Shown here in pieces: positions 34,050 through 43,028 of a DNA stretch of 43,924 nucleotides. The position numbers and the translations under genes were made by a program. The stretch is taken from contig CAYTHB010000019.1 of NCBI GenBank assembly GCA_964437515.1, positions 1 to 43,924 of the forward strand, read 5' to 3'. Source of the stretch: Sterolibacterium sp964437515. Its GTDB lineage: Bacteria; Pseudomonadota; Gammaproteobacteria; Burkholderiales; Rhodocyclaceae. Numbering within the stretch: the first letter of the stretch is position 1; every line of letters begins with the position of its first letter. The notes under the pieces were generated by a model that ran no database searches, had not been told where the DNA came from, and saw only the letters and a program-made list of their open reading frames with translations.

Positions 34050-34085
34050 GTGGCATAGGTCAAGCATAGGTCAAGCATATGCCAC
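34050..34085 (-). promoter_or_regulatory. Repeat-rich operator/promoter candidate of vapBC
   Basis: GTGGCATA (34050-34057) and TATGCCAC (34078-34085) are perfect inverted repeats. Between and overlapping them GCATAGGTCAA occurs twice in tandem (34053-34074), followed by a third GCATA. On the minus strand each repeat contains TTGACC, a fair -35 hexamer. The site ends 17 bp upstream of the vapB ATG, right where autoregulators of this family bind. Confidence 0.55.
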
Positions 34086-34126
34086 GAATGTCTGAATGTC
34101 AAAATCTTGGGCGATGTGCTGACATG

Positions 34127-34150
34127 AAAACGGCCACCCGCAGGTGGCCG
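34127..34150 (-). terminator. Rho-independent terminator of the TonB receptor gene
   Basis: On the minus strand CGGCCACC (34150-34143) pairs with GGTGGCCG (34138-34131) around a four-base loop and runs into TTTT (34130-34127). It lies 20 bp after the receptor stop codon and separates it from vapBC. Confidence 0.8.
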
Positions 34151-34169
34151 CTGGTTCTTTCGGTGCACC

Positions 34170-36473
34170 TCAGAACTTCACATTGACCCCCGCATACAGC
34201 GAACGCCCTATGCCCGGTACGGCAGTTCCCCATGCCATGGGGTCATTGACCGGGTTGAGGCTCATGGTGCGGCCTTGTCCCATGTAGGCGCCGCCGAGCG
34301 GTAGTGCGTACTGACGGTTGAGCAGGTTTTCGATGCCGAAGTCGACGCGAATTTTCTCCCAGGTGTAGCTGGCGCGCAGGTGGAGCAGGCTGTAACCGGC
34401 GGTGGGGATTTCATTGCGTACGTCAGAGACGGCATTTTTGCGTTGCACGCCTTGCAGTTCGAGGCTGTTATCCCAGCCGCCCAGTTTGTGGGTGAGCGTC
34501 AGCTTGGCGTTGAGCGGCATGATGTTGTAGAGCTCGTCGCCCGTGTCACGGTTTGTACCGTTGACGTAACTGAGCACGCCTTTTAGCCCCAGTTCTCCGT
34601 AAGCAGTTTTCGCCAGCGGCATGTGCCCCGAGAGGTCAAGGCCAACCAGTCGTGCGGACTGGTTGGCGAAGGCGAGCACATTGAACTTGTTGTTGGCGAA
34701 AGTGCCGACCTTGATCGCATCCACATAGTCGGCAACCCGCGTGTAATAAGGCGTGGCGCGCAGTTCCAGGGTGCGGTCGGTGCTGTGCCAATCGAAGGTG
34801 GCCGAGACGGTATGGGCGACTTCGGGCTTCAGGTTGATGTTGCCGATGTAACCGTTGCCATCGCCGACGAAGTTATTCATGGTCGCCATCATCGCCGCGC
34901 TCGACCAGCTGTAACGCTCGTAAAGATTGGGTGAGCGCACTTTGCGGGCGATGCCGAACTCCATGTCCTGCGTGGCATCAGCGGTGTAGCGGGCGATGGC
35001 TGCCAGATCCCAGTTGTGGTCGGTTTTGTCGCGCTGGGCGTTGTTGAATGCGACGGCATCGCGGGTCTGGTTCATCATGTCCATGCCGCCACCCATGCTG
35101 CTCATGGGCGCAGTGGCACGGTTGTAGCCATGCACCGGATCGGCGTTGCTCTTGACCTGTTCTGCGCGTATGCCGAGTAGACTATTCCATTGCGCGTTGT
35201 ATTGTTTTTCCCATTCGCCATAAATGCCGAGGCGGTCGCGCTGGCCGTTGTTTACGTTGATGAAAGCATAGGGGCTCATGCCGCCACCGGAGGCTGGCCA
35301 CCAGTCATTCAGGCGGTAACGCTGCCATTCTCCGCCGACACGCAACAGATCCTGCTCCGAGAGGGCGATGCTGGCCTTGAGGCTGCTGCCCGTGGTTTTG
35401 CTGGCGGTGTTCATCGGCATGCCGGAAGCACAGGTGGGGCCTGTTGGCGCACAGGGTGCGCCAACTGCGCCCGTACCGGATAGCGAGCCGTACCAGTACC
35501 GCTTATCCGCGCCGAAATCCATCAGGTGATCGACCTTCTCCTGATAGGCGCGCGCTTCCAGCGTACCCCAGTCAAAGCGGCCGATGTAACGCAGATTCAC
35601 GCGGTGCTGGGTGTTGCCGGTCAGATCCATGCGCTGGTTTGGATAGAGTTGGTAGGGCATGTCTTGCAAGCCAAATTTGGCTTCAACGAGATGATTGGCA
35701 GACTTCATTGCCACGCCCAGCGTGTGGTTGCGCGTCTTGTAGGCGGTGGAGCCGACTTCGTCCAATGCCAGTGCATGCCCCGCCACCCCGCTGACAGTGC
35801 TGCGCTTGAAGTCGCGTGCGGCCTTGTAGTTGTCGGCCTCTGCCGTTGCGCCGCTGTAGCTGACATTGAGGGTTTCCGTGGCATAGGTGGCGGCCAGGTT
35901 GGCTCCGCGTGCATTGCTGTTGCTACGGTAGAACGTGCCGATTTCGCCCTTGACCAGCGCAGCTTGCCCGGCTGCCGCGAATTCAGGCAGCGGTGTTTCG
36001 GCGACGATGGTGCCGGCAATGCTGTCACCGCCGACGCTGACCGGGCTGATGCCGGCATAGACCTTGAGCACGCCGACATTGCCCGGATCGAGATAGGAGA
36101 GGGCGGGGTTCATGTGGTTGGGGCAAGCCGAGATTAGGTCCATGCCGTCGACCTTGGTACGCACGCGGTCATCGGCCAGGCCGTGAATGATGGGCAGCGA
36201 CGAGACGCCGCCTGCGCCTTGCAGGCTCATGCCGGGGACATCGCGCAGCAGGCTGGCGGTGTCGCTGCTGGCCGCACGGTTGGTGGCGATGCTGGTCGCG
36301 CTGACGGTGGCGGTGTTGGCCGGCAGGGGACGGTCGACGGGTGCGCTGACGAGAATTTCACCGAGGCGTGTGGGCGAGGTTTGCTGCGCGTGCGAGGGTA
36401 AGGCATGAAAGCCGGAAAATGCGCTGGCAATCAACAGGCTCAAGGGGAGGCGTTTGGATCGGGGGAATGACAC
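34170..36473 (-). CDS. oprC: TonB-dependent receptor, OprC-like (copper)
   Basis: This protein of about 767 residues has a signal peptide (LSLLIASAFSGFHALPSHAQ), a plug domain and a 22-strand barrel ending in Phe (LYAGVNVKF). The plug has DGMDLISACPNHMNPALSYL, containing the CxxxM motif (Cys117, Met121), and the barrel has DHLMDF, an HxM motif (His316, Met318). Those two motifs form the copper site in Pseudomonas OprC, so copper uptake is the best guess. Met-rich external loops (MSSMGGGMDMMNQ, MMATMNN) fit this. There is no ATG at the N-terminus. A GTG at 36473 with AGGA 8 nt upstream is chosen over the TTG at 36509. It is monocistronic, with a terminator. Confidence 0.88.
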   Translation of the reverse strand: MSFPRSKRLPLSLLIASAFSGFHALPSHAQQTSPTRLGEILVSAPVDRPLPANTATVSATSIATNRAASSDTASLLRDVPGMSLQGAGGVSSLPIIHGLADDRVRTKVDGMDLISACPNHMNPALSYLDPGNVGVLKVYAGISPVSVGGDSIAGTIVAETPLPEFAAAGQAALVKGEIGTFYRSNSNARGANLAATYATETLNVSYSGATAEADNYKAARDFKRSTVSGVAGHALALDEVGSTAYKTRNHTLGVAMKSANHLVEAKFGLQDMPYQLYPNQRMDLTGNTQHRVNLRYIGRFDWGTLEARAYQEKVDHLMDFGADKRYWYGSLSGTGAVGAPCAPTGPTCASGMPMNTASKTTGSSLKASIALSEQDLLRVGGEWQRYRLNDWWPASGGGMSPYAFINVNNGQRDRLGIYGEWEKQYNAQWNSLLGIRAEQVKSNADPVHGYNRATAPMSSMGGGMDMMNQTRDAVAFNNAQRDKTDHNWDLAAIARYTADATQDMEFGIARKVRSPNLYERYSWSSAAMMATMNNFVGDGNGYIGNINLKPEVAHTVSATFDWHSTDRTLELRATPYYTRVADYVDAIKVGTFANNKFNVLAFANQSARLVGLDLSGHMPLAKTAYGELGLKGVLSYVNGTNRDTGDELYNIMPLNAKLTLTHKLGGWDNSLELQGVQRKNAVSDVRNEIPTAGYSLLHLRASYTWEKIRVDFGIENLLNRQYALPLGGAYMGQGRTMSLNPVNDPMAWGTAVPGIGRSLYAGVNVKF

Positions 36474-36549
36474 GATAAGGTTCCTGAAATGAATGTCCGG
36501 TGGCAGCAATCAAAACATGTCATTTTAAGATTTGTTTTGTGGGAGAATC

Positions 36550-36566
36550 TGCGACATATCGTCGCA
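36550..36566. promoter_or_regulatory. Inverted repeat in the receptor/regulator intergenic region
   Basis: TGCGAC and GTCGCA, six-base arms around ATATC, lie 77 bp upstream of the receptor start in a 249-bp gap shared with the divergent c-di-GMP gene. It may be an operator for either gene. I do not recognise the regulator. The rest of the gap shows TACAAT (36672-36677), a possible -10 for the plus-strand gene, and nothing else clear. Confidence 0.4.
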
Positions 36567-36722
36567 ACCCTTATTGCTATAGTCATGTGTGCCATCGCAC
36601 AGATGAGTGCGTGAAGCAGGTTGCTCTGGGGGTTTTGACAGTGGTATTGTTCAGCGATTTTGTTTCAAAAATACAATCGGCAATTTGACAATCCATCAGG
36701 ACAAGCAGGGAGTGTGTCTCTC

Positions 36723-38840
36723 ATGAGTGGTAAACCTCCGTACATTCTGGTCATCGATCACGATGAAAGTGTTTGCACGAAGCTAAGGGCTGTTCTTGAG
36801 CAGGAAGGCTTTGAGGTTGCGGTGGCAACGAGCGGGGCAATGGGGGTGCAAGCCTGTCGTGATCGTTGGCCAGATCTCGTGTTGCTTGAAGTGGATATGT
36901 CTGAGATGGACGGGATTGCCTGTATTCAGGAAATCCAGAAACTGGGCAAAGCGACGCAACTGCCCATTGCGATGCTCACGGCGACGGATGATGAAACCTC
37001 CATTCATCGTGCGTTTGATCTGGGTGCTCTTGATTTCATTTCCAAGCCCATCCACTGGCCGACGTTGGCGTATCGCATACGTTCCATCCTGCGATCTACG
37101 GAAACGCTGAATAAACTCTCCAAGAATGAGTTGACGCTGCGTAATGCCCAAAGACTCGCTCGCTTAGGACATTGGGAATGGGATGTGGCTTCCGATCATT
37201 TGCGGTGTTCGGAAGAGGCCATGCGTGTGCTGGGATTGCCCAGTCAGACGCTTCAGGAACAGGGCATCGATAATTTATTACGTATCGTCCATGCCAATGA
37301 TGCAGGCAAGATGCGCAAGGCGGCCATTCATTGCTTGAAAAATGGGGTGCCGTTTAATATGGATTATCGTTGTGTCCATACCGATGGCTCGGAGCATGTC
37401 ATCCACACGCAAGGCGCGCCCGTCTACGATGAACACGATGCCATCGTCCAGATCAACGGGCTGGTTCAGGATATTACGGAATTTCGCCGCATCGAAGATC
37501 AGGTGCGGCTGTTGTCGCATTACGATGGCTTGACGGGGCTTGCCAATCGCACGACGTTCAAGGAAATTTTGACGCAAGGTGTTTCTTACTGCGATCGTTA
37601 TGGTTCGAAACTGGCGGCTTTGTTTATCAGTATCGATAAGTTCAATCGTATCAACGAGGTTTATGGCCCTGAGGTGGGCGATATCATCCTGCGGCAGTTT
37701 ACCGAGCGTCTCGAACATACCGTGCGGGCATCCGATTTCATTGCCGTGTCGACGGAAATCAATTACGCCGATGCCACTATTTCACGTCTGGGAGGCAATG
37801 AATTCACGGTGCTGACCAATCACATCCGTGATTCTTGTGACATGGTCAAGATTGTCACGCGCCTGATACAGAATTCACGCCAGCCGTATATCGTCGGCGG
37901 ACACGAGTTGTTTTTGACGGTCAGTATCGGGATCGGTGTTTATCCTGGAGATGGCTTTGATGTCGATAGCTTCATCCAGAATGGCGAATTTGCAATGCGT
38001 CATGCACGGGAGCAGGGCGGCAATCATTATGAATTCTTCTCGAAATCACTGAGTGTCGAGGTATTCAAGAAGCTCGCGCTGGAAAGCAGTTTGCGCAAGG
38101 CGATGGATCGTAACGAACTGCTGCTGCATTACCAACCCAAGTTCGATGTGACGCAAGGTTGCATGGTGGGGATGGAAGCCCTGATACGCTGGCAACATCC
38201 GGAGTTGGGGCTCGTTCCTCCCTTTGAATTCATTCCGCTGGCAGAAGAATCGGGGCTCATCATCCCGATTGGTGAATGGGTCATACAGGAAGCCTGCCGT
38301 CAGAACAAGGCGTGGCAAGCAGAGGGGCTGGAGCCGATTCCTGTCGCAGTCAATGTGTCGAGCGTGCAGTTTTCACAGAAGGATTTTGCGGGCAAGGTGG
38401 TGGCGATTCTTGAAAGTACGGGGCTCGCACCGTCCTGTCTGGAGCTCGAAATGACCGAGAGCATCCTGATGAGCAATGTATCCAACACGATGCACACGCT
38501 CAAACAGCTCAAGGGCATGGGCATCAAGATTAGTGTGGATGACTTTGGAACAGGCTATTCATCCTTGAGTTATCTGAGCAAATTCCCGATCGACGAGCTC
38601 AAGGTGGATCGTTCGTTTGTCATGAACGTACCGGATAATCGGAATGACGCTGCAATTGCCGCTGCCATCATTGCTTTGGCGCAATCTCTTGGGCTACAGG
38701 TAGTGGCGGAAGGCGTTGAAACACGCGAGCAATCGGAGTTTCTGGTGCGTCATGGTTGCGCGGTGATTCAAGGTTACCTGTATAGCCGGCCTGTCTCCGC
38801 ACTTCAGATTCCGTCTTTGGCGGCCATGCCTACGGTTTGA
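36723..38840 (+). CDS. REC-PAS-GGDEF-EAL protein, probable c-di-GMP phosphodiesterase with a degenerate receiver
   Basis: This 705-residue protein has four domains. A receiver (1-125) has Glu56 (VLLEVDMSEMDG) where the phosphorylated Asp should be, and Asp12-His13 in place of the acidic pair. Thr and Lys of the active site (AMLTATDD, FISKPI) remain. A PAS/PAC sensor (~140-260) has LARLGHWEWD. A GGDEF domain has GGNEF at 357-361, so Asn replaces the acidic third residue, and no RxxD inhibitory site is seen. An EAL domain has Glu485 (MEALIRW), VAVNVSSVQF, EMTESILM, Asp606-Asp607 (DDFGTGYSSL), LKVDRSF and VVAEGVET, all intact. The likely net activity is c-di-GMP breakdown, perhaps tuned by GTP binding at the GGDEF domain. 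It converges on waaA with 1 bp between the genes. Confidence 0.92.
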   Translation: MSGKPPYILVIDHDESVCTKLRAVLEQEGFEVAVATSGAMGVQACRDRWPDLVLLEVDMSEMDGIACIQEIQKLGKATQLPIAMLTATDDETSIHRAFDLGALDFISKPIHWPTLAYRIRSILRSTETLNKLSKNELTLRNAQRLARLGHWEWDVASDHLRCSEEAMRVLGLPSQTLQEQGIDNLLRIVHANDAGKMRKAAIHCLKNGVPFNMDYRCVHTDGSEHVIHTQGAPVYDEHDAIVQINGLVQDITEFRRIEDQVRLLSHYDGLTGLANRTTFKEILTQGVSYCDRYGSKLAALFISIDKFNRINEVYGPEVGDIILRQFTERLEHTVRASDFIAVSTEINYADATISRLGGNEFTVLTNHIRDSCDMVKIVTRLIQNSRQPYIVGGHELFLTVSIGIGVYPGDGFDVDSFIQNGEFAMRHAREQGGNHYEFFSKSLSVEVFKKLALESSLRKAMDRNELLLHYQPKFDVTQGCMVGMEALIRWQHPELGLVPPFEFIPLAEESGLIIPIGEWVIQEACRQNKAWQAEGLEPIPVAVNVSSVQFSQKDFAGKVVAILESTGLAPSCLELEMTESILMSNVSNTMHTLKQLKGMGIKISVDDFGTGYSSLSYLSKFPIDELKVDRSFVMNVPDNRNDAAIAAAIIALAQSLGLQVVAEGVETREQSEFLVRHGCAVIQGYLYSRPVSALQIPSLAAMPTV

Positions 38841-38841
38841 C

Positions 38842-40128
38842 TCACTTCATTGCGTCTGCAATCAGTGCGATCGTTCGGTCGCTGGCACCGCGATGATGGG
38901 CAGCGAAGTCTTGCCCTTTGTCCGGAGTGGCATGATTAGACGGTCGCATGAGTTGTTGCGCATTGATGAAAATGTCTTCGGCGTTATGAATGGATTGTGC
39001 CGCACCCCATTGCAGCGCTGCCTGCGCGGCTTCGGCAAAATTGTAAGTTGAAGGGCCGATCAAGACGGGAGTGCCTACAGCGCAGGCCTCGATGAGATTC
39101 TGGCAGCCGTAATCCAGCAGGCTGCCACCGATAAAAGCCACATCGCTGGCGGCGTAATAAGCAAAGAGTTCGCCCATGCTGTCACCCAGCAAAACCTGAG
39201 TGTCTGGCGGGATATCCAGCGTTGGATATTGACTGCGCCGTTCGATGCGTAGATTAAAAGCGCGTGCCTGATTTGCCACAGCATCGAAGCGTTGCGGGTG
39301 GCGTGGCACGATGATGAGCAGCAGGTCGGCTTGCAGATGGTGCCGATATGCAGCCAGTATCAGTTCTTCCTCTCCTTCGCGTGTCGAGGCGGCAAGCAGT
39401 ACGCGTCTGGGTTGACCTTCGGCAGTACGCCAGCGATTGCGCCATGCGCGCCCTTGTTCGAGCATGGCAAGCGGCGGCGTAATATCAAATTTCATGTTGC
39501 CCGTGACTTCAACATGCGGTGCGCCCAGCATATTGAAACGTTCGGCATCATCCGTGGTTTGTGCTGCGATGACGAAAAGTCGGGCGAGGGTTTTCCTTGT
39601 GAGTGTTTGAAACCGGCGATAACCCCGTGCTGATTTTTCTGAAAGACGGGCGTTGACGAGGAGCACTGGAATTTGTTTTTCATGACATGCAGCGATGAGG
39701 TTAGGCCAGAGCTCGGTTTCCATGATGATGCCAATCTGCGGAGAAAAATGGCGCAGAAAACGCTGCACAGCGGATGGAAAATCGTAAGGAAGATAGGCAT
39801 GGGGAATGTCGTCATTCGTGCTTCCATACATTTCCAGCGAGGTCTGGCGACCTGTCGGAGTCATGTGGGTAATCAGGATGCGATGATTCGGCCAGTGCGA
39901 TCGTATCCGCTGAATCAGCGGGAGTGTGGCGCGGGTTTCGCCGACAGAGACGGCATGGAGCCAGATTGTTCCGGCGTATTTCGATGTGTCTGTCGACCTG
40001 CTGTAAAACCCCAGACGTTCAGCCCAGTGTTGTCGATATTCAGGCTGTCGTCGGGCGCGCCAGAGCAGATAGACGGGAATGATCGGTGCGATCAGAAATA
40101 GCAGCAGGGTATAGATCAGACGTGCCAT
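38842..40128 (-). CDS. waaA: Kdo transferase (3-deoxy-D-manno-octulosonic acid transferase)
   Basis: This 428-residue inner-membrane enzyme adds Kdo from CMP-Kdo to lipid IVA, the first step of LPS core assembly. It begins MARLIYTLLLFLIAPIIPVY, a membrane anchor. Then come WLHAVSVGETRATLPLIQRI with the catalytic Glu, ILITHMTPTGRQTS, MGELFAYYAASDVAFIGGSL and GTPVLIGPSTYNFAEAAQAA. ATG 40128 is chosen over a TTG at 40143 that would overlap waaC. It follows waaC by 7 bp. Confidence 0.96.
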   Translation of the reverse strand: MARLIYTLLLFLIAPIIPVYLLWRARRQPEYRQHWAERLGFYSRSTDTSKYAGTIWLHAVSVGETRATLPLIQRIRSHWPNHRILITHMTPTGRQTSLEMYGSTNDDIPHAYLPYDFPSAVQRFLRHFSPQIGIIMETELWPNLIAACHEKQIPVLLVNARLSEKSARGYRRFQTLTRKTLARLFVIAAQTTDDAERFNMLGAPHVEVTGNMKFDITPPLAMLEQGRAWRNRWRTAEGQPRRVLLAASTREGEEELILAAYRHHLQADLLLIIVPRHPQRFDAVANQARAFNLRIERRSQYPTLDIPPDTQVLLGDSMGELFAYYAASDVAFIGGSLLDYGCQNLIEACAVGTPVLIGPSTYNFAEAAQAALQWGAAQSIHNAEDIFINAQQLMRPSNHATPDKGQDFAAHHRGASDRTIALIADAMK

Positions 40129-40135
40129 TGTGCGG

Positions 40136-41182
40136 TCAATCAATCAATGACAATGCGGCCTCTGTCACAGTATGCGCATCGGGTGGCATTCCTGCTTGCC
40201 CCAGATTGATGACGGGTGTGATGGGTGGATCACCGGCGTAAAGCCCCGTCAGCCCGGGGTTCGATGCGCAGAAAATGGCGAGTGTTGGTCGTCCAATCGC
40301 TGTTGCCAGATGAGTGAGGCCGGTGTCGACACCGACAACCAATCGAGCCCCTGCAAATAATTCTGCCAGTTGGGTGATCGATGAGGGAGGTAGTACGCGT
40401 GCCATGTCTTTGGGAATGCGGCTTGCAATGCGTTGTGCGCGTTCCCGTTCAATCGGGGTTCCCGAGGGAAGCAGACAGCGCATCCCTTGTGCGCAAAGTG
40501 CGGTCATCAATGTGCACCAGTCATTCTCGGGCCAGAGCTTGTCATCGCGACTGGTGGCCGTCAGCAGGACGGCATAAGGTGTTGCATTGGTGGGGTCAAG
40601 GGGTGTCGTGGTGATATGGGATAGACCGTAATCGAGCGGCAGGTCGGGCGAGTTATCACAGGCGGCCGCAGCGAGCCATCGGTTGCGTTCGACGGCATGG
40701 ACATTTTTTGGAATGGCAAAATGCGCATCGTAAAAACGAGCGGCAAGCGGTTCGCGTGCGGCTTCAGCGGCATAACCACAACGCTGGCCGTGGAGGCTGG
40801 TGCGACTGAAATGCGTGAGAACCGCACTCTTGATGAGACCTTGTGTATCGATGACCAGATCGTAAGCCGTCTCTTGTAATTGTTGTTTCGCTTGAGCGAT
40901 TTCATGCCATGTCGAACGCTGGAACACGCGTTTGCGCCATCGTCGCAAGGCGACCGGAATGATCTTGTGTATGGCCGGATGCATCCGTGGGATATCAACG
41001 AAGGCTTCTTCAACCACCCAGTCGATACGAGCGTCGGGAAAACGACGTTTCAGATCACTGGCAACGGGAAGATTGTGGATGACATCACCAAGGGATGAGG
41101 TCTTGATGAGCAGGATGGTTTGGGGCGCAGCAAGAGGCGAACCAAGGGGCGAACCAAGGGTGGCTGCGACTGTCTCCGACAT
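40136..41182 (-). CDS. waaC: LPS heptosyltransferase I
   Basis: This 348-residue GT9 enzyme transfers the first heptose onto Kdo. It has the N-terminal LLIKTSSLGDVIHNLPVASD, YDLVIDTQGLIKSAVL, LLTATSRDDKLWPENDW and the nucleotide-sugar region GVDTGLTHLATAIGRPTLAI. ATG 41182 (MSETVAATLGSP) is chosen over an upstream TTG. The first 20 residues include LGSPLGSPLAAP, encoded by a 12-bp tandem duplication and not part of the usual fold. It precedes waaA in an operon and is divergent from a GT2 gene. Confidence 0.95.
   Translation of the reverse strand: MSETVAATLGSPLGSPLAAPQTILLIKTSSLGDVIHNLPVASDLKRRFPDARIDWVVEEAFVDIPRMHPAIHKIIPVALRRWRKRVFQRSTWHEIAQAKQQLQETAYDLVIDTQGLIKSAVLTHFSRTSLHGQRCGYAAEAAREPLAARFYDAHFAIPKNVHAVERNRWLAAAACDNSPDLPLDYGLSHITTTPLDPTNATPYAVLLTATSRDDKLWPENDWCTLMTALCAQGMRCLLPSGTPIERERAQRIASRIPKDMARVLPPSSITQLAELFAGARLVVGVDTGLTHLATAIGRPTLAIFCASNPGLTGLYAGDPPITPVINLGQAGMPPDAHTVTEAALSLID
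41136..41159 (-). repeat. 12-bp tandem duplication in the waaC 5' end
   Basis: GGCGAACCAAGG occurs twice in direct succession (41136-41147, 41148-41159). On the coding strand it gives the repeated Leu-Gly-Ser-Pro in the N-terminus of WaaC. It is in frame. Confidence 0.8.
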
Positions 41183-41244
41183 GCTGGTTTTCCGCCTAGA
41201 ATGGGTGGTTTGCACTCAATGATTATAAGGCTATAAGGCACCCC

Positions 41245-42030
41245 ATGACCGATGCTTCGATGTGCCGTCAGCGTCTGTCGGCGACCATCATCACACTGAA
41301 TGCCGCGCGGCATTTGCCAGCTTGCCTGGAGAGCCTCGCTTTTTGTGATGAGATCGTGGTCGTTGATTCGGGAAGCACCGACGAAACCGTGGAGATTGCG
41401 CGACAGCGAGGCGCGCGTGTCATTCATCACGATTGGCCGGGATTTGGTCGCCAGAAACAGTATGCCGTCGAGCAGGCGGAAAATGAATGGATTTTGAGTC
41501 TGGATGCCGATGAGCGTGTTAGTGATGCGTTACGGATGTCGATTCAGTCTGCATTGATCTGTCCCGAACATGATGTGTATCGTGCATATCGCTTTGCACG
41601 ATGCAATCGCTTTCTGGGACGCTATTTGCGTCATGGCGAAGGTTATCCAGATTGGAGCTTGCGTCTATTTGATCGACGTCATGCACGATGGTCTGAGGAT
41701 GCTGTACATGAAAAAGTGTTGGCAGACGCTGCAATCGGTGATTTGAAGGGCGATCTGCTGCATGATTCTGCGGATAGTCTGGAAGCCTACCTGAACAAAC
41801 AGAATCGCTATACCTCATTAGCCGCTAAAGCGGCATTCGATCAGGGACGAAGGGCACATATCGGACATTTGCTGCTCTCGCCATTTTTTAGATTCCTGAA
41901 GTTTTATATTTTCAAACGCGGTTTTCTTGACGGGTTACCCGGCCTGATTCATATCCTGATCGGATGTGCCAATAGTTTTTCAAAATACGCCAAGATGGTT
42001 GAGTTGAAGCGCGATCAACCCAGACGTTGA
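41245..42030 (+). CDS. GT2 glycosyltransferase, WaaE/KdtX-like (LPS core)
   Basis: This 261-residue GT-A enzyme has TIITLNAARHLPACLESLAF, VVVDSGSTDETVEIA, the metal-binding ILSLDADERVS, and the WaaE-type acceptor region LRHGEGYPDWSLRLFDRRHA followed by VHEKV. WaaE-like enzymes add glucose to the inner core heptose. The symbol is withheld because the sugar may differ. A hydrophobic helix near the end (FFRFLKFYIFKRGF) likely binds the membrane. The 62-bp gap to waaC holds both promoters. It ends 10 bp from the converging fur gene. Confidence 0.9.
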   Translation: MTDASMCRQRLSATIITLNAARHLPACLESLAFCDEIVVVDSGSTDETVEIARQRGARVIHHDWPGFGRQKQYAVEQAENEWILSLDADERVSDALRMSIQSALICPEHDVYRAYRFARCNRFLGRYLRHGEGYPDWSLRLFDRRHARWSEDAVHEKVLADAAIGDLKGDLLHDSADSLEAYLNKQNRYTSLAAKAAFDQGRRAHIGHLLLSPFFRFLKFYIFKRGFLDGLPGLIHILIGCANSFSKYAKMVELKRDQPRR

Positions 42031-42040
42031 TACTACGAAA

Positions 42041-42487
42041 TCAGTTTTTTCGATCCGGGCAATCGGTCTTCAAGCAGTTTGCGTAGAGATACAGGGCATG
42101 GGCGTTGATTTCAAAGCCACGTTCTTGTGCAATCACATTCTGGCGCCGCTCTATTTCGGCATCGTGAAACTCTTCGACCTTGCCACATTGCAGGCAAACG
42201 AGATGATCGTGATGATGCCCCTCATTCAATTCAAAAACCGCTTTGCCGGATTCGAAGTAATGACGCTGAAGGAGTCCGACCTGTTCAAATTGCGTCAGAA
42301 CGCGGTAAACCGTGGCAAGCCCGATATCAATGTTTTCAGCGAGTAAATGGCGATAAACATCTTCTGCCGTCATGTGCCGGTTTTTGTCGGCATCATGTTT
42401 TCGGAAGAGATCCAGTATCTTGAGCCGGGGTGCGGTGACTTTGAGCCCGGTGCTTTTCAGGTCTTTGCTATGGTTCATGGAATTCAT
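42041..42487 (-). CDS. fur: Ferric uptake regulator
   Basis: This 148-residue dimeric repressor binds DNA with Fe(II). The winged helix is TAPRLKILDLFRK, then HMTAEDVYRHLLAENIDIGL and ATVYRVLTQFEQVGLLQRHY. Metal ligands are in EGHHHDHLVCLQCGKVEEF and ANCLKTDC. A second in-frame ATG (42478) is possible. It is divergent from bamE across a gap of 74 bp with the AT-rich TTATAATATATCC around 42510, the usual arrangement in betaproteobacteria. TATAAT at 42510-42515 may be the bamE -10. Confidence 0.97.
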   Translation of the reverse strand: MNSMNHSKDLKSTGLKVTAPRLKILDLFRKHDADKNRHMTAEDVYRHLLAENIDIGLATVYRVLTQFEQVGLLQRHYFESGKAVFELNEGHHHDHLVCLQCGKVEEFHDAEIERRQNVIAQERGFEINAHALYLYANCLKTDCPDRKN

Positions 42488-42561
42488 GTCAGCGGGTTGG
42501 CGAACAGCTTATAATATATCCTTCATTCCTGTTTTCTCTGCCTTTGTCTCTTTATTTGCCC

Positions 42562-42993
42562 ATGAATCGTGTTTTTTTGCCTTTATTCCTTGTCCTGCTG
42601 ACGGCTTGTTCCAGCACGCCTGAAATTTCTTCCTTGTTGACACCGTATCGAATCGATATTCGTCAGGGTAACCATATCACGCAGGAAATGGTTTCGCAGC
42701 TCAAGCCCGGGCAATCCCGGGATCAGGTTCGTTTTATTCTGGGCACCCCCTTGATTTCTGATCCTTATCATGCCGAACGCTGGGACTATGTTTATCGTTT
42801 TCAACCTGGACACGGTGAGGCGCAGCAGCGACGTGTCACGATATTCTTCTCGGATGGAAAACTGTCGCGCATCGCGGGTGATGTGATGGGCAAGGAAACA
42901 TCGATCACTCAAGGGGTCGTTGAGATTGAACCGCTTGAGAAAACCGGTATGAAGGTCGAAACAGGGATGACGCTACCAAAACCGCAACCGTAA
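42562..42993 (+). CDS. bamE: Outer membrane assembly lipoprotein BamE (SmpA/OmlA)
   Basis: This 143-residue lipoprotein has the signal MNRVFLPLFLVLLTAC with Cys16 as the lipid site. The BamE core follows: YRIDIRQGNHITQEMVSQLK, PGQSRDQVRFILGTPLISDP and WDYVYRFQPG. It supports the BAM complex that inserts beta-barrels. The upstream start at 42544 is less likely because lipoprotein signals are short. dapB follows after 35 bp. Confidence 0.95.
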   Translation: MNRVFLPLFLVLLTACSSTPEISSLLTPYRIDIRQGNHITQEMVSQLKPGQSRDQVRFILGTPLISDPYHAERWDYVYRFQPGHGEAQQRRVTIFFSDGKLSRIAGDVMGKETSITQGVVEIEPLEKTGMKVETGMTLPKPQP

Positions 42994-43028
42994 CGTTTTC
43001 TCTTTCTTATCTCGCTGATTCCGTCATC

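Noticed and set aside
34050..34085. CRISPR-like array
   Set aside because: Only two and a half 11-bp units without spacers. It is a promoter-region tandem repeat.
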